Made by a program: the position numbers and the translations under genes | Assembly: GCF_913064665.1 (NCBI RefSeq) | Contig: NZ_CAJYBT010000030.1 | Location: 1-45,313 of the forward strand | Reading direction: 5' to 3' | Length of the DNA: 45,313 nucleotides | Source: an uncultured Thioclava sp. | GTDB lineage: Bacteria > Pseudomonadota > Alphaproteobacteria > Rhodobacterales > Rhodobacteraceae | Notes under the pieces: model-generated | What the model saw: only the letters and a program-made list of their open reading frames with translations | What the model was told of the DNA's origin: nothing | Databases searched by the model: none | Shown: positions 1 through 7,363 of the stretch, piece after piece | How the letters are laid out: the number at the start of each line of letters is the position of its first letter | Position numbering within the stretch: position 1 is the first letter of the stretch

Positions 1-1
1 G

Positions 2-223
2 TTGGGCGAATATGGCGGCAAAGGGTTCGGGACGTTCAAACCCGCGCTGGCCGATCTGGCGGTTGCCAAGCTCAGCCCGATCAGCACCGAAATGGCGCGC
101 CTGATGGCGGACCCTGCCGAGATCGACCAAATCCTCGGCCAAGGCGCGGATAAAGCCGATGCCATCGCGCGCCCGATCCTTGCGCAGACCTATGACATCA
201 TGGGTATGGTGCGCTCGCGCTAA
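2..223 (+). CDS. trpS: Tryptophanyl-tRNA synthetase, C-terminal end (partial)
   Basis: The frame is open from the left edge and ends in TAA at 221-223, so only the last 73 or so residues are present. The visible part reads GFGTFKPALADLAVAKLSPI, then MADPAEIDQILGQGADKA. This matches the C-terminal helical region of class I tryptophanyl-tRNA synthetases, which charge tRNA-Trp in the cytoplasm. The KMSKS and HIGH motifs lie off the left edge, so the call rests on the C-terminal pattern alone. The next gene is on the opposite strand and converges on it, with only 24 bases between the stop codons. Confidence 0.8.
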   Translation: MGEYGGKGFGTFKPALADLAVAKLSPISTEMARLMADPAEIDQILGQGADKADAIARPILAQTYDIMGMVRSR

Positions 224-247
224 GACAGGTTGGGGGGCGCGGCCCCT

Positions 248-1552
248 CTACCCCGCAGCTTTTGCCTCGGCGCGCGGATACAGCCGCGCCATCGCCAATC
301 CACGCGCGCCATTGAGCACCATCAACGCTGCCCATAACCCGTGATTGCCAAAGGCCGGGATCAGGATCAGCAGCGCCACGACATAGATCGCGACCGAGAC
401 AAACATCGCGTTGCGCATCTCGCGCGTCAGCGTCGCGCCAATAAAAATACCGTCAAACATCCAGCTTGCGATACCGATCACCGGGGCGATAGCGATCCAA
501 GGCAGATAGCTGCGCGCGGCCAAGCGCACCTCGGGGGCCGTGGTCATCACATCCACGATCCAAGGTCCGGCGAGAAAGAACACTACCCCCAGCAGGGCCG
601 CGCCCCCAACGCCCCATTGCGCGGCAACGATGGCCGCGCGCCGCATCCGCGAGACCGAGCGCGCGCCCACCGCTTGGCCCACCAGGCTTTCGGCGGAAAA
701 CGCAAACCCATCAAGCGCGAATGCCGTGATTTCCAGAAATTGCAGCAGCACCTGATTGGCGGCCAAGGTCACATCGCCCTGCCCCGCGCCCAGAAACAGG
801 AACGTGGTAAAGCTGGCTTGCAGCAGCACCGAGCGGATCATGATATCGCTATTGACCCGTGCCATCACGCCCAGCTTGACCCGATCAAAGATCGCGCGAG
901 CCCGCCATAAACCGCCCATAAACGCCGCCCGCGTCAGCCAAAGCGCCAGCGCCACGCCACCAAGTTCCGAAATCAGCGTGGCCACCGCGACCCCTTTGAC
1001 GCCAAAGCCAAGCCCGAGCACGAACCACAGATCCAGCGTCACATTGAGCGCATTCATCGCCACCTGCAGCACCAGCACACTGCGCGTGCGCTCCAGCGCG
1101 ATCAGCCAGCCGGTAAAAGCATAAAGCGAGATCGTCAGCGGCGCGCCCCAGATCCGGATTTGCAGGTAATCACGGGCAAGGCTTTCAACCTCGGCACTGG
1201 CCGGAGCCAGCCGAAACGCCGCCCAAAAGATCGGAATTTGCAGCGCCACCAGCGCCAAGCCTGCCGCCGCCGCGATGATCAGCGCGCGCATCAATCCCGC
1301 CGAAACCTCGACCGTGTCGCCCGTGCCATGGGCTTGGCTGACAAGCCCCGTCGTGCCCATCCGCAAAAAGCCGAAAATCCAATAGATCGACGACAAGATC
1401 ACCGCGCCAATCCCCACCGCCCCGATTGGCGCAGGCAGGCCGAGCTGGCCGACAACGCCGGTGTCGACCGCGCCCAGAATCGGGATCGTGGCGTTGGACA
1501 GAACGATCGGCAGCGCGATTTTGAGAACCCGCGCGTGGGTGATCTCAGCCAT
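248..1552 (-). CDS. MATE family multidrug/toxin exporter (DinF-like)
   Basis: This 434-residue, very hydrophobic protein has the length and repeated two-half organisation of MATE transporters, which export cationic drugs or metabolites using a proton or sodium gradient. The N-terminus (ALPIVLSNATIPILGAVDTG, then VVGQLG) is the characteristic first membrane segment of the DinF branch. The pattern of about 12 membrane helices continues to the end, where a basic tail (LYPRAEAKAAG) is cytoplasmic. Its ATG overlaps the stop of the thioesterase gene upstream on the same strand by 8 bases, which suggests co-transcription and translational coupling. The substrate cannot be read from the sequence. Confidence 0.9.
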   Translation of the reverse strand: MAEITHARVLKIALPIVLSNATIPILGAVDTGVVGQLGLPAPIGAVGIGAVILSSIYWIFGFLRMGTTGLVSQAHGTGDTVEVSAGLMRALIIAAAAGLALVALQIPIFWAAFRLAPASAEVESLARDYLQIRIWGAPLTISLYAFTGWLIALERTRSVLVLQVAMNALNVTLDLWFVLGLGFGVKGVAVATLISELGGVALALWLTRAAFMGGLWRARAIFDRVKLGVMARVNSDIMIRSVLLQASFTTFLFLGAGQGDVTLAANQVLLQFLEITAFALDGFAFSAESLVGQAVGARSVSRMRRAAIVAAQWGVGGAALLGVVFFLAGPWIVDVMTTAPEVRLAARSYLPWIAIAPVIGIASWMFDGIFIGATLTREMRNAMFVSVAIYVVALLILIPAFGNHGLWAALMVLNGARGLAMARLYPRAEAKAAG

Positions 1553-2060
1553 CGGTCTCGCGCGGGGGCATCAGGAAATGGCCCGTGGCCTGCGCAAACA
1601 GCTTGGTGCGATTGTCCTGCCATGCCTCGACATGCACGCTGGCATAACGCCGCCCCGAGCGATTGACGCGGGCGCGGGCATAGGCATCGCGCGGCAGGCC
1701 AGAGCGCAGGTAATCCACTGTGAAATCAATGGTTTTCGGCAAGCGCGGCAGCGACATCGGGGCAAGCTTATCAAGGTCGATCCGGCCCGCCTCGATATCC
1801 TCCCAGAGGAAGGCCCAACTGAGTTCGATGATCGCCGTGACCTCAAGAAACGCCGAGGTCGCCCCACCATGCAGCGCGGGCAGCATCGGGTTGCCGATCA
1901 GCTTGTCATTAAAGGGCAGAATGGCGGTCAACTCATCGCCACGCCGGTCAAACTGGATGCCAAGGAAGCGCGCATAAGGCACGCCATCAACCAACGCACG
2001 CAACGCGCCGTCGCGACGCTGCTTAACCTGCTGAACGGGTTCTGGCTTGGGGCGGGTCAT
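1545..2060 (-). CDS. PaaI-family hotdog thioesterase (copy 1)
   Basis: This 171-residue single hotdog-fold protein probably hydrolyses an acyl-CoA or aromatic acyl-CoA thioester in the cytoplasm. The signature helix is [14 protein letters not shown], where the acidic residue (Glu here) is in the place of the usual catalytic carboxylate. The substrate loop carries an insertion of about 20 residues (around [18 protein letters not shown]) that the next gene lacks. The start is supported by GGGAGGG a few bases upstream. It overlaps the upstream thioesterase gene by 4 bases (ATGA) and the downstream MATE gene by 8 bases, so the three genes form one operon. The two thioesterases look like a diverged tandem duplication. 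Confidence 0.85.
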   Translation of the reverse strand: MTRPKPEPVQQVKQRRDGALRALVDGVPYARFLGIQFDRRGDELTAILPFNDKLIGNPMLPALHGGATSAFLEVTAIIELSWAFLWEDIEAGRIDLDKLAPMSLPRLPKTIDFTVDYLRSGLPRDAYARARVNRSGRRYASVHVEAWQDNRTKLFAQATGHFLMPPRETDG

Positions 2061-2500
2061 GCTGCGCCCTCCCGCCGGCTCACGGTGAAGGCGCCGGTTG
2101 CGGCGGCAACGGGGATGCCGTCTTCCTCGTCATGCGCAGAGGCGCGCACGAACGCGACCGAGCGCGTGACATGGTAGCATTCCGCACGAGCCGTAATGCG
2201 ATGACCGGGCGTGGCGGGGCGCATGTAGTCGATGCGCAAATCCAGCGTCGCGGTCGAAAACCCGGCCTGCGGATGGCTCATCACGGCGGCCCCGCAACAG
2301 GTATCCATCAGGGCGGAAACCGCGCCGCCATGAATAACCCCCGTGCGCGGATCGCCGATCAGCCGTTCGTCATAGGGCATCGAAAGCACCGCATAGCCCG
2401 CCCCGATCTCGTCCAGCGTCATCCCCAGCGCGTGGGAATGCGGGATCGCCTCGATGAACTGGCGGGCTTGTTTGAGGATCGTCTCGTCGGGAGGGCTCAT
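2057..2500 (-). CDS. PaaI-family hotdog thioesterase (copy 2)
   Basis: The protein is about 147 residues when started at the ATG at 2500 ([11 protein letters not shown]). The frame is open further upstream to 2560, but those codons look non-native. The signature [14 protein letters not shown] carries the hotdog thioesterase helix with an Asp in the catalytic position. [14 protein letters not shown] is the typical strand following it. It is a compact PaaI-like fold without the insertion seen in its neighbour. The stop overlaps the start of copy 1 (ATGA), so the two are probably translated together and could in principle form a hetero-oligomer. The actual acyl substrate is unknown. Confidence 0.85.
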   Translation of the reverse strand: MSPPDETILKQARQFIEAIPHSHALGMTLDEIGAGYAVLSMPYDERLIGDPRTGVIHGGAVSALMDTCCGAAVMSHPQAGFSTATLDLRIDYMRPATPGHRITARAECYHVTRSVAFVRASAHDEEDGIPVAAATGAFTVSRREGAA

Positions 2501-2567
2501 TGCGGTATCCGGCACTTGTTGGGCTGTCGCGACTATTCCTGCTTGGCGCGCCAGAGGCAAGGCCCGC

Positions 2568-2843
2568 TTAGGCCGCGCCCTGCGCGATTACGAAATAGCG
2601 CGCAATTCCATAGATGTAGAAGGCGATAAACAGCAGGTTGATATATTTTAGCTGGCGTTCGGTATGCAGCCAGGCGTGATAGGCCCAGATCATGCAAAAC
2701 GGCAGGCTTAGGAATAGATTGAGCGGATACCAGTTCTGCACGATGGCGATAGTGGAGGCGATGCCAAGCGCAAGCGCAATCCATTTCAGTTCGTGTTGAT
2801 AGGCGGCCAAACCGCCCACGCGCAGACGCAAGTGCGAACGCAT
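2568..2843 (-). CDS. Small integral membrane protein, unknown function
   Basis: The 91-residue protein has three hydrophobic stretches (around [32 protein letters not shown] and [17 protein letters not shown]). The last segment resembles the C-terminal helix of PnuC or semiSWEET-like small carriers, but that is only a visual resemblance. I do not recognise a defined family with confidence. The start at 2843 is preceded by a clear AAGGAG. It lies 67 bases upstream of the thioesterase gene on the same strand and could be the first gene of that operon or a separate unit. Confidence 0.75.
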   Translation of the reverse strand: MRSHLRLRVGGLAAYQHELKWIALALGIASTIAIVQNWYPLNLFLSLPFCMIWAYHAWLHTERQLKYINLLFIAFYIYGIARYFVIAQGAA

Positions 2844-2947
2844 CCTCGCTCCTTCTGGGTCAATTTTGATTTGATGAGGGGCACAGAGATTGCTGCCCTT
2901 AGGCGCGCTATGTGTCAGAGATCGCGCTGCAAGTCCAGACGAGCCCC

Positions 2948-3397
2948 CTAGCGCCGTTGCGCAAAGAAGTCCTTGAGCAGCGCCTCAGCCGCCCCGCCCG
3001 CGATCCCGTCATAGACCTCGGGGACGTGATGGCACTGCGGATGGGAAAACACCCGCGGCCCCTGCGCCACACCGCCCGATTTCGGATCACTCGCGCCGTA
3101 ATACAGCCGCGCGATGCGGGCTTGGCTAATCGCAGAGGCGCACATCGGGCAAGGTTCCAGCGTGACATACAGGTCATGACCGGGCAGCCGTTCTGACCCC
3201 GCCTGCGCACAGGCCGCGCGCAGTGCAAGCACCCCGGCATGGGCGGTCGGGTCGTTCAACTCGCGTGTGCGATTGCCCGCGCGCGCCACGACCACGCCTG
3301 CGGGCGAGACCACGACCGCGCCCACAGGCACCTCGCCACGCGCGCCCGCCGCACGTGCCTCATCGAGCGCCTGTTGCATGAAAGACCGAAATTCCAT
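2948..3397 (-). CDS. tadA: tRNA adenosine(34) deaminase TadA, with catalytic Glu replaced by Gly
   Basis: This 149-residue protein has the full layout of TadA, the enzyme that deaminates A34 to inosine in tRNA-Arg(ACG). The zinc ligands are visible as His53 in DPTAHAG and Cys83/Cys86 in LEPCPMC. The substrate-pocket residues GEVPVGAVVV and NRTRE are present. The expected motif is HAE, in which Glu is the proton shuttle. Here codon 55 (3233-3235, complement GGG) gives Gly, so the motif reads HAG. Everything else is intact, including the C-terminal helix, so the gene is not otherwise decayed. It is divergent from the pseudouridine synthase gene, with 124 bases between the starts. Family assignment is secure; activity is doubtful as written. 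Confidence 0.92.
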   Translation of the reverse strand: MEFRSFMQQALDEARAAGARGEVPVGAVVVSPAGVVVARAGNRTRELNDPTAHAGVLALRAACAQAGSERLPGHDLYVTLEPCPMCASAISQARIARLYYGASDPKSGGVAQGPRVFSHPQCHHVPEVYDGIAGGAAEALLKDFFAQRR

Positions 3398-3521
3398 GGC
3401 CCTTCATCGCCCAGCCGTCCGCGCCAATCAAGGTGCTTTGCAAGCGCCGCACAAAGGTGTAGATCACCCGCCTTGGCACCCGAGTGAGTCCGGCGCCCCC
3501 TCCCTTAGAAGGATTTTCGTC

Positions 3522-5000
3522 ATGAATGACACCCCCGCCCCCAAACCGTCGCAAAACGAACGCATCGCCAAGGTGATTGCGCGCTCTGGCGTGGCCTCGC
3601 GCCGTGACGCTGAGAAGATGATCCTCGCTGGCCGCGTCGCGGTGAACGGCAAGAAAATCGACACGCCCGCGCTGGATGTCTCGCTGAAAGATAAGGTCAC
3701 CATCGACGGCAAACCGATTGATGCGCCGCAAGAAACCCGGCTGTGGCTGTATTACAAGCCGCTCGGTCTGGTCACGACCGAGAAGGATGAGCAAGGTCGG
3801 CGCACCGTGTTTGACGAAATGCCCGAGGGGATGCCGCGCGTGTTGAACGTGGGGCGGCTTGACCTCAACTCCGAAGGGCTGTTGCTGTTGACCAATGATG
3901 GCGGGTTGAAACGCCGTCTGGAATTGCCCGAAACCGGCTGGCTGCGCAAATATCGTGTGCGCGTGAATGGTCGCCCGACCGAGGCGACCTTTGATCCGCT
4001 GCGCCGTGGGATCACGATCGATGGCGAAGATTTCCAGCCGATGGAGATCAGCCTTGATCGTCAGCAAGGCGCGAATGCGTGGCTGACCGTGGGCATCCGC
4101 GAGGGCAAGAACCGCGAAATTCGCCGCGCCATGTCCGAAGTGGGTCTGGTGGTGAACCGCCTGATCCGGCTGAGCTATGGGCCGTTCCGCCTGATCGACA
4201 TGCAGCCCGGCGACGTGGTCGAGGTGAAACGCCGGATGCTGCGCGATCAGCTTGGCGACCGGCTGCTGACCGGGATGGATACGGGGGGCGACTCTGAGGA
4301 GCGCCCGCATCGCGACCGCCCCCGTGGCGACCGCCCGCGCGGCCCCCGCCCCACGGGTGACAAGCCCGATTTCAAACGGGATCGCGATGAGCGCCCGCGT
4401 GGCGACAAGCCTGCTTATGGCAAACCGCGTGGGGACCGTGATGATCGCCCGCGTGGCGACAAGCCTGCTTATGGCAAACCGCGTGGGGACCGCGACGATC
4501 GTCCGCGTGGCGACAAGCCTGCTTATGGCAAACCGCGTGGGGACCGTGATGATCGCCCGCGTGGCGACAAGCCCACTTACGGCAAACCGCGTGGGGACCG
4601 TGATGATCGCCCGCGTGGCGACAAGCCCACTTACGGCAAACCGCGTGGGGATAAGCCCGCTTTCGGGGACAAGCCGCGCTCGGGTGGGTTCAAATCGCAT
4701 GGCGGCAAGCCGGGTGGTCCGTCACGCTCCGAAGGTTTCAAATCGCACCGCGATGACGACCAGCGCGGCGGCAAACCCGGCGGCTATGGTGGCAAGCCCG
4801 GCGGCGGCAAGCCCGGCGGCAGCTATAGTGGCAAACCGGGCGGCAAACCCGGTGGTGGCTTTGCGGGCAAGTCCGGTGGTGGCAAACCCGGTGGCGGCTA
4901 CAGTGGCAGACCCGGCGGCGGCAAACCCGGCGGCGGTTACGCTGGCAAACCGGGCGGTCGCCCGGGCGGCAATAGCTCGCGCGGAGGCTCGCGCGGCTGA
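3522..5000 (+). CDS. rluB: RluB/RsuA-type rRNA pseudouridine synthase with long repetitive C-terminal tail
   Basis: The 492-residue protein isomerises a specific uridine in 23S (RluB-like) or 16S rRNA. Residues 10-70 form an S4 RNA-binding domain (RIAKVIARSGVASRRDAEKM). The catalytic domain carries GRLDLNSEGLLLLTNDG with catalytic Asp114, and EGKNREIRRAM. The family usually ends near residue 250-260. Here about 235 extra residues follow: five 18-residue repeats of the type RPRGDKPAYGKPRGDRDD from residue 291, then a GGKPGG-rich stretch. The ATG at 3522 is chosen because AGAAGGA lies 8 bases upstream and the S4 domain begins directly after it; the frame is open further upstream but that part does not resemble the family. 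The exact target uridine is inferred from subgroup resemblance. Confidence 0.9.
   Translation: MNDTPAPKPSQNERIAKVIARSGVASRRDAEKMILAGRVAVNGKKIDTPALDVSLKDKVTIDGKPIDAPQETRLWLYYKPLGLVTTEKDEQGRRTVFDEMPEGMPRVLNVGRLDLNSEGLLLLTNDGGLKRRLELPETGWLRKYRVRVNGRPTEATFDPLRRGITIDGEDFQPMEISLDRQQGANAWLTVGIREGKNREIRRAMSEVGLVVNRLIRLSYGPFRLIDMQPGDVVEVKRRMLRDQLGDRLLTGMDTGGDSEERPHRDRPRGDRPRGPRPTGDKPDFKRDRDERPRGDKPAYGKPRGDRDDRPRGDKPAYGKPRGDRDDRPRGDKPAYGKPRGDRDDRPRGDKPTYGKPRGDRDDRPRGDKPTYGKPRGDKPAFGDKPRSGGFKSHGGKPGGPSRSEGFKSHRDDDQRGGKPGGYGGKPGGGKPGGSYSGKPGGKPGGGFAGKSGGGKPGGGYSGRPGGGKPGGGYAGKPGGRPGGNSSRGGSRG
4392..4652 (+). repeat. 54-bp tandem coding repeat (about 4.8 copies)
   Basis: Four full units begin at 4392, 4446, 4500 and 4554, and a partial fifth at 4608. 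They encode R-P-R-G-D-K-P-(A/T)-Y-G-K-P-R-G-D-R-D-D. The units are nearly identical at the DNA level, differing at only a few third positions and one Ala/Thr codon, which points to recent expansion by slippage or unequal recombination. The unit length is a multiple of three, so copy-number change would not break the frame. Confidence 0.95.
4680..4997 (+). repeat. Degenerate Gly-Lys-Pro-Gly coding repeats
   Basis: The last hundred codons of the pseudouridine synthase gene are built from short imperfect repeats encoding GGKPGG, interrupted by YSG, FAG and YAG. The composition is basic, glycine-rich and disordered, like an RGG-type RNA-binding tail. The DNA repeats (ggcggcaaacccggcgg variants) are short and degenerate compared with the 54-bp units before them. 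Confidence 0.85.
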
Positions 5001-5013
5001 TCACATCTGTTCA

Positions 5014-5042
5014 GAGGGGAATTTGAGCACAAAATTCCCCTC
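5014..5042. terminator. Strong stem-loop after the pseudouridine synthase gene
   Basis: GAGGGGAATTT (5014-5024) and AAATTCCCCTC (5032-5042) form a perfect 11-bp stem with a 7-base loop, 13 bases after the stop codon. No run of T follows, so it is either a weak or factor-assisted terminator or a 3'-end stabiliser. Confidence 0.6.
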
Positions 5043-5090
5043 GGCGGGTTTACGCGAATTTAACATCCCACCTCTGGCGCAAACCCGCCG
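5042..5090. other. Second inverted repeat adjoining the first stem-loop
   Basis: CGGCGGGTTT (5042-5051) and AAACCCGCCG (5081-5090) are perfect 10-base inverted repeats with 29 bases between. Together with the hairpin before it and a third small hairpin (GCGCAG 5114-5119 with CTGCGC 5126-5131), almost the whole gap between the pseudouridine synthase gene and the next operon can fold. A TATAAA at 5098-5103 could be a -10 element for the operon downstream, but no convincing -35 was found. Confidence 0.5.
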
Positions 5091-5150
5091 GGCTACCTAT
5101 AAATTAAGGTGAGGCGCAGAAAAATCTGCGCTGAAATCGGAGGGTGGCCC

Positions 5151-5234
5151 ATGTCGCGCACGGCGCAAAAGCGGATCGCATTCTGGCTGATGCTTGCGTT
5201 GACCCTATCGGTCGCGCTGACAGGGAGCGTGTGA
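5151..5234 (+). CDS. 27-residue small ORF, translationally coupled to the XpaC-like gene
   Basis: An ATG at 5151 follows GGAGGG with good spacing and opens a 27-codon frame. The product begins MSRTAQKRIAFW and continues as a hydrophobic stretch ending in TGSV. It is basic at the start and then one membrane-length segment, so it could be a tiny membrane protein or a leader peptide. Its TGA at 5232-5234 overlaps the ATG of the next gene (TGATG), the arrangement used for translational coupling. The ribosome-binding site is stronger than that of the gene after it. No family is recognised; the call rests on the start signal and the overlap. Confidence 0.5.
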   Translation: MSRTAQKRIAFWLMLALTLSVALTGSV

Positions 5235-6133
5235 TGGCCCAGCGCTTTGGCGGCAAATATTCGCCCGATCCCCATTCCACACCCGAAACCGGACCGATCC
5301 CGGCCCATCGCCGCCCCGTCGCGCGCCACCCCGAGGAAAATCGCCCCGTCTGGATCACTTTGGCCGCCGCGCCGTTTCTGCTGGGCGCGTTTGGCGAGGG
5401 GCCGTTTGCCCTGATCCGCGCACTGGCGGCCTTTGCGCTGATTGCGGGCGCGGCTTGGACGATCCGCGAAGGGCTGCGCGCCGAGTTCGCCTATACCGCG
5501 CGCGCCGCCGCGCGCCGCCCGGCCTTTCCGCGCAAGATCCTCGGCTCAATCGCGTTCGGGCTAGGGCTGGCTGTGGGCGCGCAGGCGCCCGAGGTCGGAC
5601 TGATCGGATCCATCGCGATCGGGGCGCTTGGAACGGTGATCTCGTTGGTCGCGTTCGGGCTTGATCCATTGAAAAACAAGGGCATGGACGGTGTTGATGC
5701 GTTCCAGCAAGAGCGCGTCGAACGCGTCGTCAAGGAAGGCGAGACCTATCTGACCGCGATGCGCAGCGCGATTGCCCCCACGGGCGAGCGCACGCTGATC
5801 GAGCGGGTCGCGCGCTTTGAGGCCAGCGCGCGCGATCTGTTCCGCGTGGTGCAGGAAGACCCCGGCGATCTGGCCACCGCGCGGCGCTACATGACCGTCT
5901 ATCTAGAGGGGGCGCGCGATGCGACGGTGAAATTCGCCGATCTGTGGCGTAACACGCGCGACGCGGATGCGCGCCATGATTACGAGTCGCTTTTGAGCGA
6001 TCTGGAGACCAATTTCACCGCCCGCACGAAACAAATGATGGCTGACGGCCGCGAGGGGCTTGATATTGAAATCGAAGTGCTGCGCGACCGGCTCGCCCGC
6101 GAAGGGCTTGCCACAACCCCCAAGCAGGGGTGA
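5234..6133 (+). CDS. XpaC-like (5-bromo-4-chloroindolyl phosphate hydrolysis family) membrane protein
   Basis: The protein is 299 residues from the ATG at 5234. About 40 polar N-terminal residues are followed by four predicted membrane segments, at roughly 41-53, 58-76, 102-117 and 121-142. A long helical cytoplasmic domain then begins FQQERVERVVKEGETYL. This matches the XpaC family, which very often stands directly beside a TelA-like gene, as here. No enzymatic activity is established for the family despite its name. The start is chosen because CAGGGAG lies just upstream and the preceding small ORF ends on the same bases. It is the second gene of a six-gene operon running to 10601, 54 bases before telA. 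Confidence 0.85.
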   Translation: MAQRFGGKYSPDPHSTPETGPIPAHRRPVARHPEENRPVWITLAAAPFLLGAFGEGPFALIRALAAFALIAGAAWTIREGLRAEFAYTARAAARRPAFPRKILGSIAFGLGLAVGAQAPEVGLIGSIAIGALGTVISLVAFGLDPLKNKGMDGVDAFQQERVERVVKEGETYLTAMRSAIAPTGERTLIERVARFEASARDLFRVVQEDPGDLATARRYMTVYLEGARDATVKFADLWRNTRDADARHDYESLLSDLETNFTARTKQMMADGREGLDIEIEVLRDRLAREGLATTPKQG

Positions 6134-6187
6134 AACTTATACTGACGCAGGGGTAGATGCGCCCAAAGTGCCGCAAGGAGGCCAGAA

Positions 6188-7363
6188 ATGACCGAAACGA
6201 CCCGTATAAAGGCAGCCGAGTTGATGACTGAAATGGAAGGGGTTACCAGCGCGCTGTTGGCCGACCCCGCCCCCGCCGAAAAGGTAATTCCGCTGGATCA
6301 GGCCAGCCCGGATGAGGCCGAGGCGATCCGCAAACGCATGGCCGAATTGGACATGACCGATGCGACCTCGATCGTGCAGTTTGGTTCGCGCGCGCAAAAT
6401 GATTTGCAGGCGATCAGCCAAGAGATGCTTTCGGGTGTTAAGAACAAGGATGTGGGGCCTGCGGGCGACAGCCTGCGCCAGATCGTGACCACGATCCGCG
6501 GCTTCTCGGTGTCCGAACTGGATGTGCGCCGCACGCGGTCTTGGTGGGAAAAACTGCTGGGACGCGCCGCCCCGTTTGCCAATTTCGTGGCGCGCTTCGA
6601 AGAGGTTCAGGGCCAAATCGACAAGGTCACCGACAGCCTTTTGAGCCATGAGCACAAGCTGCTCAAGGATATCAAATCGCTCGATATGCTCTATGACAAG
6701 ACGTTGAAATTCTATAACGAATTGGCGCTGTACATCGCGGCGGGCACCGAAAAGCTGCGCCAGATCGACACCACCGACATCCCCGCGATGGAAAAGGCGA
6801 TCGCCGATGCACCTGAAAACGAAAAGGTGCTGCAAGCGCAGGCATTGCGCGATCTGCGTGCCGCGCGCGACGATCTGGAACGCCGGGTGCATGACCTCAA
6901 ACTGACGCGCCAAGTGACGATGCAGTCGCTGCCTTCGATCCGGCTGGTGCAGGAAAACGACAAATCGCTGGTCACCAAGATCAACTCGACGCTGGTGAAT
7001 ACCGTGCCGCTTTGGGAAACCCAATTGGCGCAGGCGGTCACCATCCAGCGCTCGCGCGAGGCGGCCGGTGCTGTGCGCGAGGCCAATGATCTGACCAACG
7101 AATTGCTGACCGCCAACGCCAAGAACCTGCGTCAGGCCAATGCCGAGATCCGCACCGAAATGGAGCGGGGCGTGTTCGATATCGAGGCGGTAAAATCGGC
7201 CAATGCCGATCTGATCGCGACGATCGAGGACAGCCTGCGCATCGCTGATGAGGGCAAACGCAAGCGCGCCGATGCCGAAACCGAGCTGGTCGAAATGGAG
7301 CACAAGCTGCGCGACACTCTGGCTTCGGCGAAATCCTCGGCTCAGGGCGGCGGGGCCGCCTGA
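6188..7363 (+). CDS. TelA / toxic anion resistance family protein
   Basis: This 391-residue, almost entirely alpha-helical cytoplasmic protein matches the TelA family, named for tellurite resistance in plasmids but widespread on chromosomes with a poorly defined stress role. Family features visible are SELDVRRTRSWWEKLLG, HKLLKDIKSLDMLYDKTLKF, RQVTMQSLPSIRLVQENDKS and a coiled-coil C-terminus ending in an Ala/Gly-rich tail. The start is supported by AAGGAGG upstream at 6175-6181. Its stop TGA shares one base with the ATG of the lipoprotein gene behind it. Pairing with an XpaC-like gene is the usual context and supports the call. Confidence 0.9.
   Translation: MTETTRIKAAELMTEMEGVTSALLADPAPAEKVIPLDQASPDEAEAIRKRMAELDMTDATSIVQFGSRAQNDLQAISQEMLSGVKNKDVGPAGDSLRQIVTTIRGFSVSELDVRRTRSWWEKLLGRAAPFANFVARFEEVQGQIDKVTDSLLSHEHKLLKDIKSLDMLYDKTLKFYNELALYIAAGTEKLRQIDTTDIPAMEKAIADAPENEKVLQAQALRDLRAARDDLERRVHDLKLTRQVTMQSLPSIRLVQENDKSLVTKINSTLVNTVPLWETQLAQAVTIQRSREAAGAVREANDLTNELLTANAKNLRQANAEIRTEMERGVFDIEAVKSANADLIATIEDSLRIADEGKRKRADAETELVEMEHKLRDTLASAKSSAQGGGAA

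Noticed and set aside
4392-4652. Possible CRISPR array
   Set aside because: The 54-bp units are directly adjacent, have no variable spacers, and are in frame within the coding region of the pseudouridine synthase.
3360-4700. Long open frame (446 codons) on the minus strand opposite the pseudouridine synthase gene
   Set aside because: It is a GC-bias shadow: the plus strand has a complete S4 and catalytic domain, while the antisense translation is repeats of Thr/Arg/Val-rich text with no domain.
5098-5103. TATAAA as a full promoter for the membrane-stress operon
   Set aside because: No acceptable -35 element lies 16-18 bases upstream, so it is noted only as a possible -10.
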